Part shown: positions 1-5,110 of the stretch, piece after piece | Layout of the letters: every line of letters begins with the position of its first letter | Numbering within the stretch: position 1 is the stretch's first letter | Notes under the pieces: model-generated | What the model was told of the DNA's origin: nothing | What the model saw: only the letters and a program-made list of their open reading frames with translations | Database searches by the model: none | NCBI GenBank assembly: GCA_903953985.1 | Contig: CAJBLW010000363.1 | Span: forward strand, 1 to 5,110 | DNA: 5,110 nucleotides | Source of the DNA: an uncultured Burkholderiales bacterium | GTDB taxonomy: Bacteria > Pseudomonadota > Gammaproteobacteria > Burkholderiales > Burkholderiaceae_C | Direction of reading: 5' to 3' | Made by a program: the position numbers and the translations under genes

Positions 1-1
1 G

Positions 2-1192
2 CTGCTGATTGGCGGCGCCACCTGCAGCCGCGTGCACACCGCCGTGAAGATCGCGCCCAACTACTCCGGCCCCGTGGTCTATGTGCCCGATGCCTCGCGC
101 AGCGTGGGTGTGGCGCAAGGCTTGTTGTCTGAGCAAGCGGCCAAGTTCATCGCCGACCTGAACACCGATTACGACAAGGTCCGCGAGCAGCACGCCAACA
201 AAAAGCAAACGCCGATGTGGACGCTGGCGCAAGCCCGCGCCAACAAGACGCCGATCGACTGGTCACAAGGTGTGCCTGCTGCGCCCAAGTTCATTGGCCG
301 CCGCGTGTTCAAAAACTACGATCTGGCCGAGATCGCGCAATACATCGATTGGGGCCCGTTCTTCCAGACCTGGGATTTGGCTGGGCCTTATCCCGCCATC
401 CTCGATGACGAGGTGGTGGGCGAGCAGGCCCGCAAGGTCTATGCCGATGGTCAGGCCATGCTGCAAAAAATCATCGATGGCCGCTGGATCACGGCCAACG
501 CCGTGCTGGGCTTGTACCCCGCCAACAGCGTGAATGACGACGACATCGCGCTGTATGCCGACGAGTCGCGAAGCCAAGTAGCCATGACTTGGCGTGGCCT
601 GCGACAGCAGACCGAAAAACTGCGCATCGACAACGAAATGCGCCCCAGCCGTTGCCTGTCAGACTTCATCGCGCCGCAAGGCACCGCGCCAGACCATGTG
701 GGCGTGTTTGCCGTCACCGCAGGCATTGGCGCCGACAAGCGCGCCGCCGCTTTTGAAGCTGCGCACGACGACTACAGCGCCATCCTGCTCAAGTCACTGG
801 CTGACCGCTTGGCCGAAGCCTTGGCCGAGTGCCTGCACCACAAAGTGCGCACCGACTTGTGGGGTTACGCCGCAGGTGAAGCACTCACAAGCGAAGACCT
901 GATCGCCGAAAAATACCAAGGCATCCGCCCCGCGCCGGGCTACCCCGCTTGCCCCGACCACAGCGCCAAAAAAGCCATGTTTGATTTGCTGCAGTGTCAG
1001 GACATCGGCATGGGCCTGACCGAAAGCTTGGCCATGACGCCTGCGGCCAGCGTGAGCGGTTTTTACATCGCGCATCCTGAAGCGCAGTATTTCAACGTGG
1101 GCAAAGTGGGCGACGACCAAGTGCAAGACTTGGCCCAACGCAGCGGCGTGCAAGTCAAAGACCTGCAACGTTTGCTTGCGCCCAACCTCTGA
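2..1192 (+). CDS. metH: Methionine synthase, cobalamin-dependent, C-terminal part (5' end outside window)
   Basis: MetH transfers a methyl group from 5-methyltetrahydrofolate through cobalamin to homocysteine, making methionine in the cytoplasm. The frame is open from base 2 with no start, and the 396 visible residues match the end of MetH. They open with the tail of the B12-binding domain (LLIGGATCSRVHTAVKI). The AdoMet reactivation domain follows: YIDWGPFFQTW near residue 114, LRQQTEK near 200, the helix FEAAHDDYSAILLKSLADRL at 251-270, and RPAPGYPACP from 309. The Arg of RPAPGY and the Asp of YIDW correspond to AdoMet-contacting residues in E. coli MetH (Arg1134 and Asp946, from memory). 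The protein ends LAPNL, a few residues short of E. coli. GTG at 32 is an internal valine, not a start, because the conserved IGGAT motif lies upstream of it. Many Burkholderiales split MetH into two genes; whether this one is split cannot be seen here. The domain looks intact. Identity is very secure. Confidence 0.97.
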   Translation: MLIGGATCSRVHTAVKIAPNYSGPVVYVPDASRSVGVAQGLLSEQAAKFIADLNTDYDKVREQHANKKQTPMWTLAQARANKTPIDWSQGVPAAPKFIGRRVFKNYDLAEIAQYIDWGPFFQTWDLAGPYPAILDDEVVGEQARKVYADGQAMLQKIIDGRWITANAVLGLYPANSVNDDDIALYADESRSQVAMTWRGLRQQTEKLRIDNEMRPSRCLSDFIAPQGTAPDHVGVFAVTAGIGADKRAAAFEAAHDDYSAILLKSLADRLAEALAECLHHKVRTDLWGYAAGEALTSEDLIAEKYQGIRPAPGYPACPDHSAKKAMFDLLQCQDIGMGLTESLAMTPAASVSGFYIAHPEAQYFNVGKVGDDQVQDLAQRSGVQVKDLQRLLAPNL

Positions 1193-1310
1193 CGACTGGG
1201 TCTGCCGCACGGGCGCAGGCCGCTTTCCGGTGAATGGCGCGGGTTGTTGACCTGGGGGTGTGTCTGCACGCGATCACATGAGGTAAGCTTTTCGTTTGTC
1301 ACACCGCTTG

Positions 1311-1314
1311 GGAG
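1311..1314 (+). promoter_or_regulatory. Ribosome binding site of lemA
   Basis: GGAG lies nine bases before the ATG at 1324, in an A-rich context (GGAGAAAAGACCTATG). It supports that start and marks a fresh translation start after the gap that follows metH. Confidence 0.7.
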
Positions 1315-1323
1315 AAAAGACCT

Positions 1324-1929
1324 ATGAACCGTATTGCGATGCGCGTCAGCGCCTGGATGGCCACAACGGCTTTGGTGCTCAGCCTGACGGGTTGCGGCTA
1401 CAACGATTTCCAGCGCCTGGACGAGCAAACCACCTCGGCCTGGTCCGAAGTGCTCAACCAGTACCAGCGCCGTGCCGACCTGGTGCCCAACATCGTGGCC
1501 ACCGTCAAGGGTGAGGCCAATTTTGAGCAGGAAACCCTGACCAAAGTCATTGAAGCGCGAGCCAAGGCGACGAGCTTTCAGATCACCCCCGAGGTGCTGA
1601 CCAACCCGCAGGCGCTGCAACAGTTCCAGGCCATGCAGGGTCAACTCTCCAGCGCCCTGTCGCGCCTGATGGTGGTGTCCGAGCAATACCCCAACCTCAA
1701 GGCCAACCAGGGCTTTGCCGATTTGCGCGTGCAGCTCGAAGGCACCGAAAACCGCATCACCGTGGCGCGCAACCGCTACATCGCTGCCGTGAAGGATTAC
1801 AACGTCTTGGCCCGCAGCTTCCCGAGCAACTTGACGGCCATGGTGTTTGGCTACGCGCCCAAGGCCAACTTCACAGTGGCCAACGAAGCGGCCATCAGCG
1901 CGCCGCCCAAGGTGGACTTCGGCAAGTGA
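1324..1929 (+). CDS. LemA family lipoprotein
   Basis: This is a 201-residue LemA-family protein. LemA proteins are helical-bundle envelope proteins whose biochemical role is poorly defined. The N-terminus is a lipoprotein signal: a charged start (MNRIAMR), a hydrophobic core, and the lipobox LTGC with Cys24 as the predicted lipidated residue. Gly at +2 rather than Asp argues against the inner-membrane retention rule, so outer-membrane anchoring is likely. The mature part carries the family motifs YQRRADLVPNIVATVKG (47-63), YPNLKAN (122-128), LEGTENRITVAR (138-149), and YNVLARSFP (159-167), followed by FGY (175-177). Length is normal for the family. The ATG has a GGAG site nine bases upstream. 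The stop codon overlaps the start of the next gene (GTGA), which points to an operon with the two TPM-domain genes, a common LemA neighbourhood. I leave the symbol empty because lemA is applied loosely across this family. Confidence 0.93.
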   Translation: MNRIAMRVSAWMATTALVLSLTGCGYNDFQRLDEQTTSAWSEVLNQYQRRADLVPNIVATVKGEANFEQETLTKVIEARAKATSFQITPEVLTNPQALQQFQAMQGQLSSALSRLMVVSEQYPNLKANQGFADLRVQLEGTENRITVARNRYIAAVKDYNVLARSFPSNLTAMVFGYAPKANFTVANEAAISAPPKVDFGK

Positions 1930-2915
1930 TTCACACCCACATGCCCAAGCTTTGGTCCATCGGCTGGCTCGGCGGGAACAGCTTGGCAAAGGGGTTGACG
2001 CGGCTACTTTTGGGCATGATGGCTTGGGTCATCTTGACCCTCTCGCCTGCTTGGGCCCAAGCACTCGTGCCCGTGCCACCCCTCACCGCCCGGGTGATGG
2101 ACCAGACCGGCACATTGGCCCCTGGCGATGTGGCAGCTCTTGAGCAGCAACTCAAGAGCTTTGAGCAACAGCGCGGCACCCAGATCGTGGTACTTGTCTT
2201 GCCCAGCACCGCGCCCGAGGACATCGCCGACTTCACCCAACGCCTGGGCGATGCCTGGAAGATCGGTCGACGCGATGTGGGCGATGGTGTTTTGTTGGTG
2301 GTGGCTCTGAACGACCGTCGATTGCGCATCGCGCCGGCCAAGTCGCTGGAAGGCGCGGTGCCCGACTTGGCGGCTCAACGCATCATTGAGCAGGTCATCA
2401 CGCCCGCCTTTCGCCAAGGCGATGTGGCCGGTGGGCTGCGTGCCGGCCTCAGCCACCTGCAAGCCCGCATTGAGGGCGAAGCCTTGCCGCTGCCCAAAGC
2501 AGGCGCACAAGGTGGAAAGCCCACTGGGGCTGACGAGGTCGATTGGCTGAATTTGGCTGTTTTGTTGCTCGTAGCTTTGCCTGCCGTGACGGGCGTGTTG
2601 CGTCGGGTGCTGGGGCAGCGCGTGGGCGCATTGGGGGCCGGGGGCGTGGTCGGGGTGGTGGTTTGGAGCATGACCGGTCTGCTCTGGCTGGGGGGCATCG
2701 CTGCCATGCTGGGCCTGATGTCGGCGCTGTTCATGCAGGCCCTGCCCAATGCTGCAGTGCGGCGGAGTCAGGGACGTGGCCGTGGCGGTGATTCTTCCGG
2801 TTGGGGCGGTGGTGGTCGTGGCTCATCGGGCTCTTGGGGTGGGTCCGGTGGCGGTGGGTTTTCGTCGGGCGGTGGTGGTGATTTTGGGGGCGGCGGTGCC
2901 TCCGGGAGATGGTGA
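1926..2915 (+). CDS. TPM-domain protein of the YgcG type, secreted and membrane-anchored, Gly-rich tail
   Basis: This protein has up to 329 residues. A signal peptide ends at about residue 44 (hydrophobic GMMAWVILTLSPAWA, likely cut AWA|QA). A TPM (TLP18.3/Psb32/MOLO-1) domain spans about 54-182, with VMDQTGTLAPGD (57-68), WKIGRRDVGDGVLLVVA (111-127), RIAPAKSLEGAVPD (134-147) and ITPAFRQGDVAGGL (158-171). Hydrophobic segments follow at about 208-226, 235-250 and 251-270. The tail from 281 is roughly half glycine and ends GGGGASGRW, the typical end of YgcG-type proteins. The TPM domain should therefore face the periplasm. The biochemical function is uncertain; some TPM proteins have reported phosphatase activity, but that cannot be assumed here. 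The GTG start at 1926 overlaps the lemA stop and has AAGGTGG about ten bases upstream. ATG 1941 has no visible ribosome binding site but would give a shorter, more ordinary signal peptide. The family call is firm; the start is less so. Confidence 0.9.
   Translation: MIHTHMPKLWSIGWLGGNSLAKGLTRLLLGMMAWVILTLSPAWAQALVPVPPLTARVMDQTGTLAPGDVAALEQQLKSFEQQRGTQIVVLVLPSTAPEDIADFTQRLGDAWKIGRRDVGDGVLLVVALNDRRLRIAPAKSLEGAVPDLAAQRIIEQVITPAFRQGDVAGGLRAGLSHLQARIEGEALPLPKAGAQGGKPTGADEVDWLNLAVLLLVALPAVTGVLRRVLGQRVGALGAGGVVGVVVWSMTGLLWLGGIAAMLGLMSALFMQALPNAAVRRSQGRGRGGDSSGWGGGGRGSSGSWGGSGGGGFSSGGGGDFGGGGASGRW
2624..2655 (+). other. Possible G-quadruplex motif inside the YgcG-type TPM gene
   Basis: Four G-tracts of three or more (2624-2626, 2633-2637, 2640-2644, 2652-2655) are separated by loops of 6, 2 and 7 bases, which fits the usual G3+N1-7 rule. 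They lie on the coding strand, so the mRNA could also fold. The stretch encodes part of the membrane segments (residues about 233-244), and glycine and valine codons alone may explain it in a GC-rich genome. Confidence 0.3.
2904..2908 (+). promoter_or_regulatory. Ribosome binding site that fixes the start of the short TPM gene
   Basis: GGGAG lies eight bases before ATG 2917 and inside the last codons of the upstream TPM gene. It decides the start: the reading frame is open further upstream, from 2749, but that part only shadows the Gly-rich tail of the previous gene. It also indicates translational coupling. Confidence 0.75.
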
Positions 2916-2916
2916 C

Positions 2917-3459
2917 ATGCGTGAATCGCTGATGGCCCACGGGAAACGTTGGTGGCGACACCGCTGGATGCACGAGCATGCCGCCGAGCGGGCGGTGCCC
3001 CCGGCCATGGCCGAGCAGCTGCAGGCCCGGGTGAACGCCAGTGAAGCGTGGCACAGCGGCGAAATTGTTCTGTGCGTCGAAGCCGCCTTGCCCAACAGCG
3101 ACCTGTGGCGGGTGGGGCGTGAGTTGCCGTTGCCTGCAGTTATAAGTGAGCGCGCACTGTCGTGGTTTGGCAAGCTGCGTGTGTGGGACACCGAGCACAA
3201 CAATGGCGTGCTCATCTATTTGTTGCTGGCCGAACGCTGTGTCGAAATCGTCGTCGACCGGGGCATCAGCCGCCATGTGCCGGATGCGCATTGGCAAGCG
3301 GTGGTTCAAGGTTTGGGCCAGCACTTGCAAACTGGCGACTTCGAAAGCGGTCTCACACAGGCGCTGCAGGAAGTCTCGGCACTGCTGGTTCAGCACTTCC
3401 CACTGCAGACGGGTGAAGCGAATCCCAACGAGCTGTGCAACCGGGTGGTTTGGGCCTGA
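2917..3459 (+). CDS. Short TPM-domain protein without signal peptide
   Basis: This 180-residue protein belongs to the TPM domain family, in the compact version often found just after a YgcG-type gene. It begins with a basic, aromatic stretch (KRWWRHRW, 10-17). The TPM core then shows ASEAWHSGEIVLCVEAALP (41-59), LRVWDTEHNNGVLIYLLLAE (87-106), VEIVVDRGI (109-117) and GDFESGLTQAL (140-150). The DTEHNNGVLIYLLL segment is the family's signature and the intact version of the DNGVLL motif. I see neither a signal peptide nor a membrane segment, so a cytoplasmic protein is likely, possibly bound to the inner face of the membrane by the basic N-terminus (inference). ATG 2917 lies one base after the preceding stop, with GGGAG eight bases upstream; ATG 2932 is a weaker alternative. 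It is the third gene of the lemA operon. Its function is unknown, and catalytic activity cannot be read from the sequence. Confidence 0.9.
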   Translation: MRESLMAHGKRWWRHRWMHEHAAERAVPPAMAEQLQARVNASEAWHSGEIVLCVEAALPNSDLWRVGRELPLPAVISERALSWFGKLRVWDTEHNNGVLIYLLLAERCVEIVVDRGISRHVPDAHWQAVVQGLGQHLQTGDFESGLTQALQEVSALLVQHFPLQTGEANPNELCNRVVWA

Positions 3460-3463
3460 GTCC

Positions 3464-3521
3464 ATGGTCTGACCAGAACCTGCACAATCGGCATCGACAC
3501 CCCGCTGAGTGGCAAGACCAT
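3464..3521. repeat. 7-bp inverted repeat flanking the gap before the DUF6352-like gene
   Basis: ATGGTCT at 3464-3470 and its exact complement AGACCAT at 3515-3521 are separated by 44 bases, almost filling the 71-base gap upstream of ATG 3531. The spacing is long for a terminator hairpin and there is no T-run. It could be an operator pair or chance; I cannot tell which. Confidence 0.3.
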
Positions 3522-3530
3522 AGAACCAAC

Positions 3531-4601
3531 ATGCACAACTTTTGGACCGCCTGCGGTCACCAACACCTGACGCGCAATGCACGCGGCTGGCTCAGCGCCA
3601 CTCCCGACTATTGGCGGTTGTGGCTGCAGCGCCCCGAGCTGGCGCTGGTGCCCGAATCGTGCAAGGCCGAAAAGCGTTTGCATGCCGTCCTGACCAAGAC
3701 GCCTAATATGCAGGTCACCCCTGCAGACTACAAATATTTCAAGGACGACGATGTCCGTGAAAATTACAAGCTGTTTCTGCGTTTTCGCGATGAATTAGAG
3801 GCCGCAGGCTCACTCGAAGCGGCCTACATGGGTTGGATCCAGAGCGGTAACAACCAGCTGCCGCCCTTGTTCATCGACCTGGTGGTGCAGGCCATTGTGT
3901 GCAATGTGTTGAGCGGCGTGGACGATGCCTGGATTTGGCGTGCGGCAGAACTGCTGTTCAGACGTCAGCGCATCACCGTTCGCGATGGCCGTGTGCTGTC
4001 GGGTGACAGCGACACACTCGATAACTTGCAAGCCACCGGCGGCTTGGGCGAAATGGGCCGCTTGCTGATGGAAGGCGGTGCGCCGCTCAAAGCGGTCGAT
4101 GTGAAAGTGCTGCACAAGGACAACGAAGACCGTTACCTGTTGCAGCGTGAAGGCCTGGGGCGATATGCCTTCTTGCTCGACATGACCCACGAAATCCAGA
4201 ACGAATTACCGCACGGCTTGATTTTGAAAATGGTCAACGCCCGCTCGGGCCTCAAAGCATTGGCCGCCGTGCTGACCCGTTGGGTGCAACACTTTCTCGG
4301 CGTATCGGTGCAAATTGAACCGGTGCAAAAAGTCGACGACCCGGCCTGGCGCTGGCATGTGGGCCTGGACGCCACGGCCACCGCTTTGCTCAACGACCTT
4401 TACCAAGGCACCGAGCTGTCAGCCCAACGCCAGCAGCAACTCATCAGCCTGTTTAAGCTGCGCTTTGACCAGCCGCAAGACATGCGCGCCGACGTGCAGG
4501 GCAAGCCGGTTTATTTGGGCTTAGCCATGAATGAGCAGGGGCTGCTCAAGCTCAAGCCACAAAACCTGTTGCTGAATTTACCGCTGGCACGCGAGGTCTA
4601 A
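3531..4601 (+). CDS. DUF6352-like protein of unknown function
   Basis: This 356-residue protein looks soluble, with no signal peptide or membrane segment. I recognise it from memory as resembling DUF6352 of Burkholderiales. Recurring motifs are MHNFW at the start, GWLSATPDYW (19-28), RPELALVPESCKAE (34-47), ENYKLFLRFRDEL (77-89), LPPLFIDLVVQAI (110-122), RAAELLFRRQRI (137-148), TGGLGEMGRLLMEGGAPLKA (169-188), FLLDMTHEI (214-222), SGLKALAAVL (239-248), WVQHFLGVSVQIEP (251-264), DDPAWRWHVGLD (269-280) and KPVYLGLAMNEQG (325-337). No known catalytic motif stands out, so I assign no function. The frame is open back to 3435 (GTG), overlapping the previous gene, but the family-like MxxFW start and the poor quality of the extension favour ATG 3531. 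No clear Shine-Dalgarno precedes it. It may be read through from the lemA operon or have its own promoter. It converges with hutF, leaving ten bases between them. Confidence 0.82.
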   Translation: MHNFWTACGHQHLTRNARGWLSATPDYWRLWLQRPELALVPESCKAEKRLHAVLTKTPNMQVTPADYKYFKDDDVRENYKLFLRFRDELEAAGSLEAAYMGWIQSGNNQLPPLFIDLVVQAIVCNVLSGVDDAWIWRAAELLFRRQRITVRDGRVLSGDSDTLDNLQATGGLGEMGRLLMEGGAPLKAVDVKVLHKDNEDRYLLQREGLGRYAFLLDMTHEIQNELPHGLILKMVNARSGLKALAAVLTRWVQHFLGVSVQIEPVQKVDDPAWRWHVGLDATATALLNDLYQGTELSAQRQQQLISLFKLRFDQPQDMRADVQGKPVYLGLAMNEQGLLKLKPQNLLLNLPLAREV

Positions 4602-4620
4602 AAAAGCCAGTTCAGGCTTT
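4600..4620 (-). terminator. Intrinsic terminator of hutF, with the stop codon in its loop
   Basis: Read on the minus strand, AAAGCC-TGAACT-GGCTTT forms a 6-bp stem with a 6-base loop, and the last stem bases continue into six Ts in a row. That is the layout of a small rho-independent terminator. The loop begins with the hutF stop codon TGA. The stem is short and only half G/C, so it may be weak. On the plus strand the hairpin is followed by GAGC rather than Ts, so it should stop transcription from the DUF6352-like gene poorly. Confidence 0.55.
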
Positions 4621-5110
4621 GAGCAAGTCACGGCGGGCTTGCACCAAGCCCGCCATGGCCTCATCGTGCAGCGCATGGCGACCTTCTTGCACCACCCGCT
4701 GACCGCCGGTCCAGACCTGTGCCACGGCACTTTGGCGGCTGCTGGCAAACACATGGCTGGCCAGCATCTGGTCGGGCGACAAGCCGGCCAAGGCCGGGTG
4801 ATGGGCATCGAGCACGATGAAGTCGGCCTGCTGACCCACGGCCAGCCCGGCCACCGGGCGAGCAGCGGCTTGCGCGCCACCCGCCACAGCCCCTTGCCAC
4901 AGGGCTTGGGCCACGTCCGGTTGGCGTTCGTTGGCCGCCACATTGCGTTGCCGCAAAGACAGGCGCTGGCTGTACTCAAGCAGCATCAGGTCTTCGGCCG
5001 GGTTCACCGCGATGTGGCTGTCCGAGCCGATGCCCCAAGCGCCTTGGTGGTTTTGCCAGGTCTTGAATTCAAAAATGCCGTCGCCCAGATTGGCCTCGGT
5101 GGTGGGGCAC
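4612..5110 (-). CDS. hutF: Formimidoylglutamate deiminase, C-terminal part (5' end outside window)
   Basis: HutF hydrolyses N-formimidoyl-L-glutamate to N-formyl-L-glutamate and ammonia in the five-step histidine degradation route, before the HutG deformylase. It is a metal-dependent amidohydrolase. The frame runs to the window edge and shows 165 C-terminal residues of a family usually about 450 long. They begin CPTTEANLGDGIFEF (1-15), a HutF hallmark, followed by GIGSDSHIAVNPAEDL (26-41). The Asp of GSDSH (about residue 30) is the conserved amidohydrolase metal-ligand and catalytic Asp. LEYSQRLSLRQRNV then matches the HutF family, and the C-terminal part has the small beta-sandwich pattern of amidohydrolases (GQQADFIVLDAHHPALAG, then VWTGGQRVVQEGRH). 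The GTG codon at 5005-5007 is internal, since the hallmark motifs lie upstream of it. No damage is visible. Other hut genes, if clustered, would lie beyond the right edge. Confidence 0.95.
   Translation of the reverse strand, partial: CPTTEANLGDGIFEFKTWQNHQGAWGIGSDSHIAVNPAEDLMLLEYSQRLSLRQRNVAANERQPDVAQALWQGAVAGGAQAAARPVAGLAVGQQADFIVLDAHHPALAGLSPDQMLASHVFASSRQSAVAQVWTGGQRVVQEGRHALHDEAMAGLVQARRDLLKA

Noticed and set aside
1247..1289. Possible lemA promoter: TTGACC at 1247-1252 with TAAGCT or GATCAC as a -10
   Set aside because: TTGACC is a good -35, but no -10 with a decent match lies at 16-18 bases. GATCAC is 19 bases away with three matches, and TAAGCT is over 30 bases away.
1193..1323. A terminator after metH
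   Set aside because: I found no stem longer than about four base pairs followed by a T-run. The stretch shows only the lemA ribosome binding site.
1063..1989. A 308-codon open frame on the minus strand across the metH end and lemA
   Set aside because: It lies antisense to two securely identified genes and to the gap between them. Its residue mix is that of a GC-rich antisense frame, and it shows no recognisable family.
2760..2912. The GGT/GGC-rich run as a DNA tandem repeat or microsatellite
   Set aside because: Unit length and spacing are irregular, and the run encodes the Gly-rich tail typical of YgcG-type proteins, so protein composition explains it.
2749..2916. A longer N-terminus for the short TPM protein
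   Set aside because: The upstream part of the frame translates the Gly-rich coding region out of frame, while ATG 2917 has a strong GGGAG site at the right distance.
2731..3582. A 283-codon open frame on the minus strand opposite the Gly-rich tail and the short TPM gene
   Set aside because: Its His- and Pro-rich end is just the complement of glycine codon runs, and the opposite strand carries a clear TPM protein.

Overview
The window reads as an ordinary chromosomal stretch of a betaproteobacterium, most likely order Burkholderiales and probably near Comamonadaceae. This is inferred from high GC with G/C-rich third codon positions, the style of the protein sequences, and the combination of genes present (a MetH tail, a lipoprotein-type LemA followed by two TPM-domain proteins, a DUF6352-type protein, and HutF). 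I could not run a search, so the taxonomic call is from memory of these families. I see no mobile element, RNA gene, CRISPR array, or sign of recent transfer.

Layout: (1) bases 2-1192, plus strand, are the 3' end of metH, the cobalamin-dependent methionine synthase, covering the end of the B12-binding domain and the whole AdoMet reactivation domain. (2) A 131-base gap leads to a tight three-gene plus-strand operon at 1324-3459: a LemA lipoprotein, a secreted and membrane-anchored TPM protein of the YgcG type with a glycine-rich tail, and a short TPM protein with no signal peptide or membrane segment. The first junction is a 4-base GTGA overlap and the second is a 1-base gap, so the three are very probably co-transcribed and translationally coupled. 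(3) After a 71-base gap comes a plus-strand gene (3531-4601) for a protein I recognise as DUF6352-like, of unknown function. (4) Ten bases further, in convergent orientation on the minus strand, lies the 3' end of hutF, formimidoylglutamate deiminase of histidine degradation. A small hairpin followed by a T-run terminates hutF, with the hutF stop codon in its loop.

How the genes work together: metH and hutF are metabolic genes cut by the window edges, and nothing ties them to the middle genes. The lemA-TPM-TPM set is a recurrent bacterial neighbourhood with a suspected but poorly defined role in the cell envelope or in handling membrane proteins. What stands out is that one TPM domain is predicted outside the inner membrane and the other in the cytoplasm, next to a surface-tethered LemA. 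The least understood gene is the DUF6352-like one. I find no strong evidence of an entirely new system; the findings below are modest.
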